Positions 9,759-19,287 of a stretch of DNA of 61,315 nucleotides are shown here, one piece after another. The stretch lies in assembly GCA_036524155.1 (NCBI GenBank), contig DATDCV010000326.1:1-61315 (forward strand), read 5' to 3'. The first letter of the stretch is position 1; each line of letters opens with the position of its first letter. The translations under genes were made by a program, and so were the position numbers. Below the pieces are notes generated by a model, which had not been told where the DNA came from, did no database searches, and saw only the letters and a program-made list of their open reading frames with translations. Origin of the DNA: DATDCV01 sp036524155. GTDB lineage: Bacteria; Verrucomicrobiota; Verrucomicrobiia; Limisphaerales; UBA8199.

Positions 9759-10664
9759 ATGAACAGGCGCATGGCTTGTATTATCAGTCCGGCGGCGGGG
9801 CGACGAACCACCCGGCGATGGCAGCGTTTTGGAGCTGAACTGCGACGGCAGGGCCTGAGTTGGACCGAAGCTATTTGTGGGTGTGCGGGGGATGCTCGCG
9901 CTGCCGCTCGTCAAATGGCGGCTGCTCACGATCTCCTCGTTGCCGTCGGCGGGGACGGCACCGTGTTCGAGGTGGTGAACGGGATGCGCGAGAGCGGAAG
10001 CGCGGAGGCGGCACTCGGCATTGTGCCATTTGGCACCGGCAACGACATCGCGCGCGCGGCCGGCATTCGGAATGAGCCGGAAGCGTTGCGAGCGCTGCTT
10101 GCCGGGACGACACGGGCGCTCGATCTGATCGAGGTCCAATGCCGAGTCAATGGGACCGAAGCCGTCCGCCATGCGCTTCTCTTTGCCTCGGTCGGCATCA
10201 CCAGCGAGTTACTCAGGCGCACCACGCCGCGCTTGAAAAAAGTATGCGGGCAGCGGCTGGCCTACATTGCGGGACTGCTCCTCGCCTTGCGGGATTTTCG
10301 CACTCCTCTGATGCGAATCACTTGCGACGGCCAAGCAGTCCGCAACCGGTTCGCGTTCGCTTGCGCCAACAATGGTGAGACCTTCGGCGGAGGGATGAGA
10401 ATTGCTCCGGGCGCGCGCTTGGACGACGGCCGGTTGAACGTGAATCTGATCGAAGCCGTGGGCTGGTGGGAAACCTTGCGGCACTTGCCCAAACTGCTGC
10501 GGGGCACCCACATCAGCCACCCTAAAGTCCGCTACCAAACCGCGCTTTCGGTCTCAATTGAAACCGAAACTCCGGTCGAAGTCGCCGCTGACGGTGATTT
10601 GATCGGAAGCACCCCGGCCCGATTCCAGGTTCAGCCTCGGGCGCTGAAAGTACTCCTCCCGTGA
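9759..10664 (+). CDS. Diacylglycerol/lipid kinase family protein (YegS/LCB5-like)
   Basis: Cytoplasmic ATP-dependent kinase of the DAGK catalytic family, which phosphorylates diacylglycerol or related lipids at the membrane and takes part in phospholipid turnover. The nucleotide-binding signature GGDGTVFEVVNGM is present, followed by FGTGNDIARAAGI, the second family hallmark, and a C-terminal beta domain with GGGMRIAPGARLDDGRLNV and VAADGDLIGSTP. The chosen ATG gives 301 aa, the normal family length. An upstream in-frame ATG at 9600 would add 53 residues with no homology and was not used. It stands alone, divergent from the surface protein and convergent with the DUF2339 gene. The lipid substrate cannot be told from sequence. 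Confidence 0.88.
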   Translation: MNRRMACIISPAAGRRTTRRWQRFGAELRRQGLSWTEAICGCAGDARAAARQMAAAHDLLVAVGGDGTVFEVVNGMRESGSAEAALGIVPFGTGNDIARAAGIRNEPEALRALLAGTTRALDLIEVQCRVNGTEAVRHALLFASVGITSELLRRTTPRLKKVCGQRLAYIAGLLLALRDFRTPLMRITCDGQAVRNRFAFACANNGETFGGGMRIAPGARLDDGRLNVNLIEAVGWWETLRHLPKLLRGTHISHPKVRYQTALSVSIETETPVEVAADGDLIGSTPARFQVQPRALKVLLP

Positions 10665-10749
10665 ATCGCCCGAAGCGTGGCGACGAGGTGACGACGGTCG
10701 AGTTCGAACAAATCCGTGGTCGGTTCGGGTGTTGAAAAATGGCAAACGC

Positions 10750-13700
10750 TTACAACCACTCCTTAATCTTCTCCTGGTATTTGCTGTAAACAAACCCCAG
10801 CACCAGCAGCACGATCCCGAGCGCCATGAAGCTCAGGATCCGATAAAGCGTTTCCAGTTTCCAAACATCGAAGATGACGATCCGTCCCAGCGCGCAGGCC
10901 AGGAGCCCCAATCCCAGCCACCGGTAGACGCGCTCTCGCACAACGATACCGCAGGTGAAAAAGGCGAGCGCCAGCAACGACCAGCTCGCGGTCAGGTAGA
11001 AACCGCTGGCCACATCCATCACCCACCTGGTGCAGAAAATCCACACGCTGAGACCGCCGATAAAGATAATCGCACCGTGAATCCTCGCATCAAAGCGGTA
11101 TCGATCCGACAGGCGCTTGGCGGCCTGCTGTTCCGACAGAAGCGCCAGCGGCGCGACAAGGTCCCCCCAGTAAACCGGCATCCGGTGTTGCCACGCAGCC
11201 CAGAACAACGTCAGTGCCAGCACAGTAAACACCGTTACGAACAGCAACGCCTCACCGCTCCGCTTCCACCCCGCGAACGCAAACGCCGCCAACCCGAGCG
11301 CCGAAAGGACCCAAATCCGTTCTTTTGAAGGGATGTATTCCCAAACCCAGGCGATCACCATGATCAGCGCCACCCAGCGATACAGCACCGCCAGCTTCAG
11401 GAGCGGATCGCGAACGCGCGACTCGGCGCCCGGGCGCGAACCGTACCAACGCTCGGTACCCCAGGACAGCAGGGCGAGAGAGGCCATCGGTGCCAACGCC
11501 AGGTGCCACGCTGGGTGCCCCTCCGAGAGCTGCCGCGCGAATTCCGCCAGGCTCGCAAGGTTGAACAGTTGCGCGCAAGCTCCCAGCAGCCACGCGCGTG
11601 TCGCCACGGCATAGATCGTCAGGCCCACGGCCAATAGACCCGTTAGAGCCAGCCAAACCTCGGTTCCGACGGTCTGTCCCAGCCAAAAGTAGATTACACC
11701 CACGATCGCCAGCGCATACATGCCTTGCCAGAACCGTAACGCGTTGGCCGCGAGCGGCAGGACCTTTTGCTTCTGCCACCAATGGCTCAACAATAGCGTC
11801 AGGCCGATCAACAGCAGCGGGTTCCACCAGGGGATGCTCATTTTGCGATCGAGCCACGTGAATACCCAGGCCAGTTGCGCCAGCACCAGATAGCCCTGGC
11901 TTAGCAGCGGCACCTCGCGGACGCGCAGCAGGTAGATAGACAGCGTGAGCAGCAGACCTTCGCCCGCCAGCACCAACGCAAAGTTCACTCGCTCCGTGTG
12001 CTGCCACGTTACCGCCAGCCAGATCAGCAGCGCGACCGCCGTTGAAAAACCCGGCTGTAAGCGCACCGTCGCCGTCGCCGCCTGCTCCCGTCGTGCGGCG
12101 AGCAGCGCGTCGCCCAAAGCCATCGCCCCCAGCGCAAGCGGGAGGCAGAAAAGTCTCTCGTGTTCAAGCCCGGCGTTAAGGATCGCACCACCCCCCGCCA
12201 ACGTCGCGCCCAACCAGGCGACGGCCAGCAATACCAGGTTCTTGCCCGCCGCAGGCATCTTGTCCAGTGCGGGCCAAGGGTCGTCCTTGCGCGCCCGCAG
12301 CGGGCTGACATGTTGTCGTTGCCACCAATAGCTAATCCCCATCGCGATGACCAGCATCGCCACCGGGTTCCACCAGGCCGGCCAGAATCCGGGACCGAAC
12401 ACCGCCACGCCCCACGCCACCTCTCCGATCAGCAAATAGACCAGGCCGAAAAAGCACAGCTCAAAAATCCCGATGAGGTATATCGAAAGCGCAAACAACG
12501 CGCCTTCGCACGCCAGCACCAGCGGAAAATGTTCCCGGGCCGACTGGTTCCATGTTGTGGCCCACCAGGCGGTGAGCGCGAGCACGACAAAATACGCGAC
12601 CTGCGGCCGCAGCACGGCATTTTCGCCCAACTGCGACCGCCGGTGCGCAATCAGCGTGTTCACCAGCATGAGGGCACCTAGCCCACACCCGAGGTACCAA
12701 CTTGCGGGCTCAAACTGGCGCATCCCGTCGATTCCCCAGCCCACGCCCAGTGCCGCTACAATGTACGCCGCTACCAGCAGGACCAGGCTCTTCAAGTTGT
12801 AAGCCGCCAGGAATACTTTCTTCTGATAAGCGAGTTGGAGCAAAACAACGCTTTCAGCGGCCAGGATCAGTCCCAACTGCAGTCCTGCGAACTTCGAAAT
12901 GAAACCGATTGTGACCAACAGCAATCCCTGCGTTAGATAAGCGTTTTTAGCGAGCGGTTCTTTGACCAGCACGCGGCCTGCGGTTAGCGCCAGCGCCAGC
13001 AGCACGCCGCCATACGCGAGGCAGAATTTCCAGAAGCCCCCGGTGCTCACCTGGAGCATGGTCAGCACAAACAGGGCAAACATTGCGCCGTTGTTCAGGG
13101 TCAGGAACGCCGCCCGGGTCTCTCCGGCGAATCTGTGTTCCTTGGACAGGAACACGCCTGCAGTGAACACAGCCCAGTAACTGAACAGGAAATAAGTGCC
13201 GAACCACAAACCCTCCGCCGGTGAAGCCCAATGCCAGTGGCTGCCGCTGAAGAACCGCCAGAAACCATACGCGGCGTAGCTGGCCACCAGGCTGCCGAAT
13301 GACAGTGCCACCCACCGGTTCCGCACAAGAAAAACAACGGCGGCAATGGTCAGCAGCAGGTTCGAGTACAAGGTGAAATAGCCTACCCGCGTCATCACGC
13401 AACTGTAGTACGCCAGGCCGACCCCAAAGACCGCCAGGATCTCCGAGCGCCACCGGTCCGCCGTCCACACCATGAAGCCCGCGCAGCCCAGCAATAGCAC
13501 GCCGTCGAGCCGCGCACTTTGGATGACGCGCAGGGATTCAAGGTGATGCGCGGCGTACGTCGTGAAGTAGAGCGCCGCCAGGCCACCCGCAAACAGCACC
13601 TGGGCATAGTTCTTTAGTGCGGCTTTGCCGTTCTGCTGCCACCAGGAGCCGGCGCCCAGCAGCACACCGCTCGCCGCATACAGCATTAACACTTTTCCCA

Positions 13701-14274
13701 GTGCCCCCACCCTCTGGTAAGCCAGGTTGCCGATAAAGACCAACCCGGTCAGCAACACGACGATTCCGACTCGCGGCGCCCAGTATGTTCCCAGCCGCAG
13801 TTCCAGCGACTTTTCTGGCTTTGCCGGACGGTGCGGAACTTGGGCTTCGGTTTTCTCAAAGGCGACCCCGGCCGGTTCGGCCACAGCGGGGATACCCGCG
13901 GCTGTCACCGATGCGGGCGCTTCCGCTCGAGCCTTAGGCTGAGGTAGTGACGGCGTTGCCCCGGTTGCGGTCTGAGGGGCGGCCATTTCGGAGATAATAG
14001 GTGGTACCGCTCCTGGTGCTGGGAGCCGAGCGGCCTCGACCGCCGCCGCTACAAGCGGTTTCTCAAGCGCGACAGCTTCCGCCACCACGTTGGTTTCAGC
14101 ACCGGCCTCCTGCGACGGGGTAAGGTCCCGCGCTCCAATAGCTTCCTGGCGATCTGCCTGCGCTGCGTTGAGGCGCCGTTCGAGCCGGCTCAGCCGGAGC
14201 GAAATAGATCCCAACTCCTGTTCCAATCGCCGCTGCTGCGCCTTTAGATCTGCGAGTTCGTCCTGTTCGTTCAT
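10750..14274 (-). CDS. DUF2339 multi-spanning membrane protein
   Basis: A very large integral inner-membrane protein of 1174 aa. Residues 1-40 form a heptad-like coiled coil (LADLKAQQRRLEQELGSI). A Pro/Ala/Val-rich linker of about 120 residues follows, ending in PEKSLELRLG. From about residue 165 onward there are some 28-30 hydrophobic helices with short polar loops, many carrying W-W-x-x-x-x-x motifs (PWWNPLLL, FWPAWWNP). The family motif region E-L-R-L-G-T-Y-W-A-P-R-V-G-I fits DUF2339. Function is not established for the family; roles in envelope maintenance have been suggested from context only. It is a single gene, and its 3' end faces the lipid kinase gene 85 bp away. Confidence 0.87.
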   Translation of the reverse strand: MNEQDELADLKAQQRRLEQELGSISLRLSRLERRLNAAQADRQEAIGARDLTPSQEAGAETNVVAEAVALEKPLVAAAVEAARLPAPGAVPPIISEMAAPQTATGATPSLPQPKARAEAPASVTAAGIPAVAEPAGVAFEKTEAQVPHRPAKPEKSLELRLGTYWAPRVGIVVLLTGLVFIGNLAYQRVGALGKVLMLYAASGVLLGAGSWWQQNGKAALKNYAQVLFAGGLAALYFTTYAAHHLESLRVIQSARLDGVLLLGCAGFMVWTADRWRSEILAVFGVGLAYYSCVMTRVGYFTLYSNLLLTIAAVVFLVRNRWVALSFGSLVASYAAYGFWRFFSGSHWHWASPAEGLWFGTYFLFSYWAVFTAGVFLSKEHRFAGETRAAFLTLNNGAMFALFVLTMLQVSTGGFWKFCLAYGGVLLALALTAGRVLVKEPLAKNAYLTQGLLLVTIGFISKFAGLQLGLILAAESVVLLQLAYQKKVFLAAYNLKSLVLLVAAYIVAALGVGWGIDGMRQFEPASWYLGCGLGALMLVNTLIAHRRSQLGENAVLRPQVAYFVVLALTAWWATTWNQSAREHFPLVLACEGALFALSIYLIGIFELCFFGLVYLLIGEVAWGVAVFGPGFWPAWWNPVAMLVIAMGISYWWQRQHVSPLRARKDDPWPALDKMPAAGKNLVLLAVAWLGATLAGGGAILNAGLEHERLFCLPLALGAMALGDALLAARREQAATATVRLQPGFSTAVALLIWLAVTWQHTERVNFALVLAGEGLLLTLSIYLLRVREVPLLSQGYLVLAQLAWVFTWLDRKMSIPWWNPLLLIGLTLLLSHWWQKQKVLPLAANALRFWQGMYALAIVGVIYFWLGQTVGTEVWLALTGLLAVGLTIYAVATRAWLLGACAQLFNLASLAEFARQLSEGHPAWHLALAPMASLALLSWGTERWYGSRPGAESRVRDPLLKLAVLYRWVALIMVIAWVWEYIPSKERIWVLSALGLAAFAFAGWKRSGEALLFVTVFTVLALTLFWAAWQHRMPVYWGDLVAPLALLSEQQAAKRLSDRYRFDARIHGAIIFIGGLSVWIFCTRWVMDVASGFYLTASWSLLALAFFTCGIVVRERVYRWLGLGLLACALGRIVIFDVWKLETLYRILSFMALGIVLLVLGFVYSKYQEKIKEWL

Positions 14275-14794
14275 AGCGTTTGCCGCAACCGAACTGCTCC
14301 GAACCTCAGGCCCCCGGAGTCACGAAGGTCAACCGCGCCGCCGCGCGAGCCCCAAGGCATCCCCCGCATGTGCGCACGAACACGGCTTCTGTCACTTCAC
14401 CGCGTCACACCAAACATGCACCAGGGCGTCCCAACGCTCACCAGCTTATGAAAAGACTTCCCCGGCGGCTAATCGATAAATTTTAGCCGTCATTGCTTAA
14501 AGCGATGATCCATTTTCCCCACAAACTCTCTCACGACGGTCCGTGAGGGTCCGCGTTGCATGGCCAATAACAAAGTCGCGATAAGTCCCTGTCGTGTAGC
14601 GCAGATTTGTAATCTGCCGTATCGCCGATTTTCAATCGGCAGAGCACCGAAACGACTGGGCGCCCTGCAGGTCAAAAACCTGCGCTACGGCAGATTACAA
14701 ATCTGCGCTACGACTTTGTCCACAGCCTTGTCCGAATCGCAGTCGGCCCTGCTTCCGAGTTGCTGACTCTCAGCCAGCCCGATAAATTGTCCCC
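14275..14794. other. 520-bp intergenic region containing a palindrome-rich repeat
   Basis: Non-coding spacer between the divergent DUF2339 and HEAT-like genes. The left part (14275-14590) shows no gene or recognisable site. The right part holds the inverted-repeat element annotated separately at 14591-14714. Promoters for both neighbours must lie here but none could be assigned with confidence. Confidence 0.6.
14591..14714. repeat. Composite palindromic element with terminal inverted repeats
   Basis: The outer arms are 14591-14621 and 14686-14714. They are reverse complements over 29 bp apart from a 2-bp insertion (gt) in the left arm. Each arm contains the small palindrome GCAGATTTGTAATCTGC. 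Between the arms lie two further palindromes of the same size but different sequence: GCCGATTTTCAATCGGC (14624-14640) and GCAGGTCAAAAACCTGC (around 14667-14683). The whole could fold as a cruciform or multi-hairpin RNA. It contains no open frame of note and looks like a non-autonomous or REP-type dispersed element. Confidence 0.8.
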
Positions 14795-15349
14795 ATGGGG
14801 AAGTTCGTGAAATTCTTCTCCGTGGCTATCGGAGCGATGGCTCTCTGTTTCCTTCTCGGCTCCTGGAGAGATAGGGAACCTACATATAAGGGCCTAACCA
14901 TGGGCCAGTGGCTCCGGAAGGGCGATCTCCCGGAGGCGACCGAAGCACTGCTCATCCTGGGTACAAACAACTTGCCTCTCCTAATCCAAAGGCTGGAATT
15001 TGCGAGTGAGGGGGACCTGATGATGCGCGCCCTGAACCGGCTGCCAAGCAAAGTCAGCTATTCCAGTTTCATGAACAACTTCACCCAGGGGCACAGATCT
15101 CATCTCTTCCGGCAAGAGCAGCTTTCGCGCGATGCATACGCCATACTGATAAAGCTCGGGACCAACGCCGCCCCGGCTATACCGCAGCTCGTCAATATTG
15201 CCCAACGCAGAAAACTTCCAGCCTCCGGCCGGGCTCGCGCTGTCCTCCCCAGCCTGGGGAAGGACGGCCAGGCTGCCGCTGCCTCCATGGCCCGTAGCAC
15301 TAATACCTTCGATGAGTTTGAGGGTCGCTGGTTGCTTTCCATTCCTTAG
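14795..15349 (+). CDS. Membrane-anchored HEAT-like repeat protein, 184 aa
   Basis: Begins with a hydrophobic segment (residues 5-24, VKFFSVAIGAMALCFLLGSW) that is either a signal peptide or an anchor. The phrase Y-K-G-L-T-M-G-Q-W-L-R-K follows, a recurrent opening in verrucomicrobial HEAT-like proteins. Later segments are amphipathic helices of HEAT type (EATEALLILGTNNLPLLIQR; DAYAILIKLGTNAAPAIPQL), so the mature part is probably a short helical solenoid for protein-protein contact outside the cytoplasm. It is single, divergent from DUF2339 and convergent with the PQQ dehydrogenase. No enzymatic role is suggested. The repeat assignment rests on pattern only. Confidence 0.65.
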   Translation: MGKFVKFFSVAIGAMALCFLLGSWRDREPTYKGLTMGQWLRKGDLPEATEALLILGTNNLPLLIQRLEFASEGDLMMRALNRLPSKVSYSSFMNNFTQGHRSHLFRQEQLSRDAYAILIKLGTNAAPAIPQLVNIAQRRKLPASGRARAVLPSLGKDGQAAAASMARSTNTFDEFEGRWLLSIP

Positions 15350-15624
15350 GAATTCAGTGCCGCCCGTAACATTGGGGAAACGGTGATAGGCTGGGAGGCC
15401 GCCTGAAGGCATAAAAGGCGCAAACGCTATCAGCAAGCACGCCCGCGCAAAATCACTGTAGCCTGGCGTAACCTGGTGCAGGTCCGGCGCCGGGAGGTGC
15501 CTGGCCGCAGCATCCGTGAATATCAAACCGAAGCATCGGCCCTTTCTATGGCTTACCCTCCGCCGTGAGGATCTGAGAGTCGCGATGAGGAAAATAGGGA
15601 GCGGCATGTCCCCGCTCGTAATCC

Positions 15625-17841
15625 TTACTTTGGCAGCGCAAAAGCGACGTAGGCGTCGCCGTAAGGAGTGCCGAGCTTGTTGCCACCGGTTGACGCGATC
15701 ACAACGAACTGGCGACCGTTGACTTCGTAGGTGGCGGGCGGGGCGCTTCCGGTCCAGGGCAGTTGGGCCGACCACAGTTCCTGACCGGTTTCCTTGTCGA
15801 ACGCGCGAATTTTGTTGTCCCGGGTTCCGGCGCAAAACACCAAGCCACCGGCGGTGACGATGGCTCCGCCATAGTTCTCGGTGCCGGTAGGCTTGAGGCC
15901 TCGCGCAGTCAGCTCGGGGTACTCGCCGAGGGGAACCTTCCACAACAACTTGCCGGTGTTCAGATCCAGGCAGTTCAGTGTGCCCCACGGCGGTTTATTG
16001 GCCGGGTAGCCGTCCTGGTCGTAGAACTTCGGGTAACCGGTTGAACTGTACGCCGGGCGTTCGGTTTTGGGCAGTTCGGGAAGCGGCCCGCAATCCCTGA
16101 GCAGCAGAAAGTTCACCAGTGCCTTCAGATCGTCCTCGCTCAACTGCGGATTGGCCGGCATGGCGTTCTTGCCTTCCCGAATCTGGCGGAGGAGCGCCTC
16201 GTCGGTGAACCGGTGGCGCAACCCGCGCAGATTGGGAGCCGTGCCGACCCCGAGGCGGTTGGTCGCATGACACGACGCACAATTGGCCTCGTAGGCCAAA
16301 CGCCCGGCAGTTTTGGGCGCGCGCGGATCGTCGGGCGGGTCATCATCACGAAACAAGGAGATGGCCCAGCCCATGTGGTTGGCGGTGACATAAAGGTGGC
16401 CGGTTTCGATGTCGATACAGGCCCCGCTCCACTCGGCGCCGCCATCCACGCCGAAGTACAACGTGGGACGGCCTTCCATGGGCGGCCTGAACCGGCCGGT
16501 GCGCATGCCGAGAAACCGGCTCCGCGCGAATTCCGCCGCTTCGGGTGTGCGCTGCGTCAGGTCTGCCTCCGTGTATTCGAGCTTGGAAAACGGCTGGGGC
16601 AATTCCGGGTCAGGCTGGTATGGCCAGGTCTGTTCGCCGGGCACATCGCTGGTCGGAGCGCGGCGCAGGCGGAACGGGAAGATCGGTTTGCCGCTCACGC
16701 GATCCAGCAGCAGCGTGTTGCCGATTTTCGTGACTGTCGCGACAACATCGACTCGTCGGCCATCGCGGGTAATCGTACCCAGGCACGGCGGCGCGGACAC
16801 ATCCAGGTCCCAGATGTCATGCCGGATTTCCTGGAAATGCCAGAGCCGCTTCCCGGTGCGTGCATCCAGAGCAATCACGCAATTCGCGAAAAGGTTCTGG
16901 CCGCGATGGCGGACGCCGATGAAATTCGGTTTCGGAGAGGCCGTCGAGATGTAGGCTATGCCACGCACTTCATCCATCGCCATGCCGGCCCAGGCATTCG
17001 CAGCGTAGCTTTCAGTGTTGTCCCAGGTTTCGTAACCGAACTCGCCTGGCTGAGGGACTGTGTGGAAGGTCCAGAGGTACTTGCCCGTAACCACATCGAA
17101 ACCCCAGACGTCCTTTTCAAAACCAGGCACCACGATGATGCGCTGAAAGATGGCCGGAGCAGCCGTCGCCGCGCCAAAATCGCCCTGGACCACGCCGGGC
17201 AGCCGGGTTTTGCCACCCTCGCCAAAATCAGCCAAGGGCCTGCCGGTCTTGGGATCCAGCGCATGCAGATAAGCGCCCGCGCAAAAGCACACCCGCTCCG
17301 TGGCACCACCGCCGCCCGGCCAATAAATCAGTCCCCGGAAGGCCGGGCGTGCGCCGGGACTGAATCGCCAGAGTTCCTTCCCGGTCGCGGCATTCAAAGC
17401 GACCACGTTTTTGCCAGGCGTGGGCGCGAACAGCACGCCATGAACAATGATGGGATTGCATTGGATATTGTTGCTGGCGTCCATCGAGTGGTAGATCCAG
17501 GCTACCTGCAGGCGTGACACATTCTGCCGATTGATCTGCGTCAACGCCGAATAGCGGGTTCCGCCGTTGTCGCCGTGCGAGCGTTCCCATGTCAGATAAG
17601 TTTCCCGTTTGGGAGACCCATTCGCCGGAGTCAGCTCTTCGGGCCGGGCCGCTGGAATCACCTGGTACAGTGGCAATTGTTCACGTTCGTGGGGATCCTC
17701 TATCGCCCAGTAATCAGCCCCCTGACCCGCCATACAATCCAACAGCGCCAGGCTTGAGAGGACCGATAAGAGTATACGTGGCCAACCAGGAAATCGAAGC
17801 GCCTCGACAACACAGCTAATCCGGTGGACCGGGCAATGCAT
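15625..17841 (-). CDS. PQQ-dependent dehydrogenase with inserted cytochrome c domain
   Basis: Periplasmic quinoprotein alcohol/sugar dehydrogenase: PQQ in an eight-bladed propeller oxidises the substrate and passes electrons through a covalent heme to the respiratory chain. A signal peptide covers about residues 1-40. Propeller W-motifs recur, for example LNAATGKELWRFS, LDPKTGRPLADFG, LDARTGKRLWHFQ, LNTGKLLWKVPLG and FDKETGQELWSAQ. A cytochrome c insertion near residues 510-590 carries CASCH (Cys521, Cys524, His525) and a downstream Met (NAMPANPQL), the probable axial ligand. The arrangement matches the membrane-bound glucose-dehydrogenase-like subgroup with heme between propeller blades; the exact substrate is unknown. 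PQQ synthesis genes are not in the window. It lies 118 bp downstream of, and co-directional with, phosphofructokinase, possibly by chance. Confidence 0.88.
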   Translation of the reverse strand: MHCPVHRISCVVEALRFPGWPRILLSVLSSLALLDCMAGQGADYWAIEDPHEREQLPLYQVIPAARPEELTPANGSPKRETYLTWERSHGDNGGTRYSALTQINRQNVSRLQVAWIYHSMDASNNIQCNPIIVHGVLFAPTPGKNVVALNAATGKELWRFSPGARPAFRGLIYWPGGGGATERVCFCAGAYLHALDPKTGRPLADFGEGGKTRLPGVVQGDFGAATAAPAIFQRIIVVPGFEKDVWGFDVVTGKYLWTFHTVPQPGEFGYETWDNTESYAANAWAGMAMDEVRGIAYISTASPKPNFIGVRHRGQNLFANCVIALDARTGKRLWHFQEIRHDIWDLDVSAPPCLGTITRDGRRVDVVATVTKIGNTLLLDRVSGKPIFPFRLRRAPTSDVPGEQTWPYQPDPELPQPFSKLEYTEADLTQRTPEAAEFARSRFLGMRTGRFRPPMEGRPTLYFGVDGGAEWSGACIDIETGHLYVTANHMGWAISLFRDDDPPDDPRAPKTAGRLAYEANCASCHATNRLGVGTAPNLRGLRHRFTDEALLRQIREGKNAMPANPQLSEDDLKALVNFLLLRDCGPLPELPKTERPAYSSTGYPKFYDQDGYPANKPPWGTLNCLDLNTGKLLWKVPLGEYPELTARGLKPTGTENYGGAIVTAGGLVFCAGTRDNKIRAFDKETGQELWSAQLPWTGSAPPATYEVNGRQFVVIASTGGNKLGTPYGDAYVAFALPK

Positions 17842-17959
17842 ACAGGGACAAATCGCACAGGTGAGATTGTTTCTCTACTTGCCAAAGAGTCCGTGCGAGT
17901 AAAAGCGAGCCGGTTGCGCAGGGGAATGAAGGCAAAGGAATGAAGAAAGCGTGCTTTCC

Positions 17960-19087
17960 TCAGTCGCCGAGGCACGTGCCAACGCGTCGGGCGCTGTCGA
18001 CCCAGGGGTGGTCTAAAGGCACAGTTTTGGTTTTGCCGGCGACCTTCTCCAGCGGCACCGGTTCCGCGCCGTCCCCGCGAGCGGCAACCATTACCCCGAA
18101 GACACCATCGGCAATGAGGTCGGCACAGGTGGTACCGAGCCGGGTCGCAAGCAACCGGTCCGCGGCGGACGGAGTGCCGCCGCGCTGAACATAGCCGAGG
18201 ATGGTGACTCTCGATTCCAGGCTCGTGAGCTCCTCGAGTTGGCGGGCCAGCCGAAGCGTGTTGCCGGCATGTTTCGCCTCGAGCGCTTCGAGTTCCAGCC
18301 GCGCGGCTTGTTTTTCCATCTTGCTGCGGGCCTTTTGTTTCTTCTGCTCGGCGGCCTTGAGCGCGCGGGCATCTTCCTTGCTCAGCGCGCCTTCGGCCAC
18401 CGCCACGATGCTGAAGTTCGAACCGCATTTGCTGCGGCGGCCGATGGCTTGGGCGATTTGGCTGATGTCGTAGGGGATCTCCGGAATCAAAATCACGTCG
18501 GCGCCTCCCGCAATGCCCGCCCCGAGGGCCAACCAACCCGCGCGGTGACCCATGATCTCGGCCACGACAATTCGATGGTGGCTGTGGGCGGTGCTGTGCA
18601 AACGGTCAATCGCCTCCGTTGCGATCCCCAGGGCGGTGTCAAAGCCGAAAGTCGCGTCGGTCATGGCGACGTCGTTGTCGATGGTCTTCGGCAGGGTAAT
18701 GACGTTTAACCCTTGCTCCGCCAAGCGCAGCGCATTCTTCTGTGTGCCCCCGCCGCCCAGGCAGACCAGCGCGCCCAGGTCCTCGCGCTTGTAGTTCTTG
18801 ACGATTTCCTTCGTCATGTCGCGGACCTGTCCGTCGAATTCCATCCGGTGCGGCTTGTCCCGGCTGGTCCCCAGGATAGTTCCTCCGATCGTCAGGATGC
18901 CCGACAGCGCGGTCTTTTCGAGGGCGACGGTGTGCCTCTCAGCCAGGCCGCGGAATCCGTCCCGAAAGCCAACGAGTTCCATCCCGTAAAACCCCAGCGC
19001 GGCCTTGCCGACGCCGCGAATTGCCGCATTCAACCCGGGGCTGTCTCCCCCGGCGGTGAGAATCCCGATAATTTTCTTTTTCGCCAT
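17960..19087 (-). CDS. pfkA: 6-phosphofructokinase
   Basis: Cytoplasmic glycolytic enzyme phosphorylating fructose 6-phosphate at C1. Motifs: GILTAGGDSPGLNAAIRG at the N-terminus, the phosphoryl-donor loop GGGGTQKNA (110-118), PKTIDND (133-139) with the catalytic Asp, GFDTA, MGHRAGW (179-185) for the sugar phosphate, and VQRGG. The Lys in PKTIDND and the GG-x-GT loop place it in the clade that differs from E. coli PfkA (GGDGS/PGTIDND), so ATP versus PPi use is not certain. A Lys/Glu-rich segment of about 55 residues (236-291) with coiled-coil character sits before SRVTILGYVQRGG, as in relatives of this clade. The start at 19087 places the first strand directly after MAKKK; an upstream in-frame Met at 19255 adds 56 unrelated residues. 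Confidence 0.92.
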   Translation of the reverse strand: MAKKKIIGILTAGGDSPGLNAAIRGVGKAALGFYGMELVGFRDGFRGLAERHTVALEKTALSGILTIGGTILGTSRDKPHRMEFDGQVRDMTKEIVKNYKREDLGALVCLGGGGTQKNALRLAEQGLNVITLPKTIDNDVAMTDATFGFDTALGIATEAIDRLHSTAHSHHRIVVAEIMGHRAGWLALGAGIAGGADVILIPEIPYDISQIAQAIGRRSKCGSNFSIVAVAEGALSKEDARALKAAEQKKQKARSKMEKQAARLELEALEAKHAGNTLRLARQLEELTSLESRVTILGYVQRGGTPSAADRLLATRLGTTCADLIADGVFGVMVAARGDGAEPVPLEKVAGKTKTVPLDHPWVDSARRVGTCLGD

Positions 19088-19231
19088 AGTGCGTCTGCGC
19101 GTTTTGCGTTGTTGTCCGAGTGGGCGAGATCGGCCGTGGCTCTGTTCCAAAAGTGGCCATAGGCTTATCTCACGGGGTGAATGTTCCATCCTCCGTCGTG
19201 CCGAATCCGAGCTGCTCGTTCGCAACGGGGC

Positions 19232-19276
19232 TGCCGCCGGAAGCGTACCGAGCAAGCTGTTGAACTGCGCGTCATC
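19232..19276. repeat. Dispersed repeat, copy 1
   Basis: A stretch beginning tgccgccggaag and ending ctgcgcgtcatc lies upstream of phosphofructokinase. It matches the segment at 21047-21092 with only a handful of differences (one single-base indel and about five substitutions). It is non-coding in both places, and each copy lies immediately beside a small membrane or lipoprotein gene. Confidence 0.6.
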
Positions 19277-19287
19277 ATCGCAACCCC

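Noticed and set aside
18068..18780. Loss of the GGDGS motif in phosphofructokinase as a sign of inactivity
   Set aside because: GGGGT with PKTIDND is within the range of a known alternate clade of active enzymes, so no anomaly is claimed.
19088..19255. N-terminal extension of phosphofructokinase
   Set aside because: 56 residues of unrelated, Arg/Ser-rich sequence before the conserved first strand.
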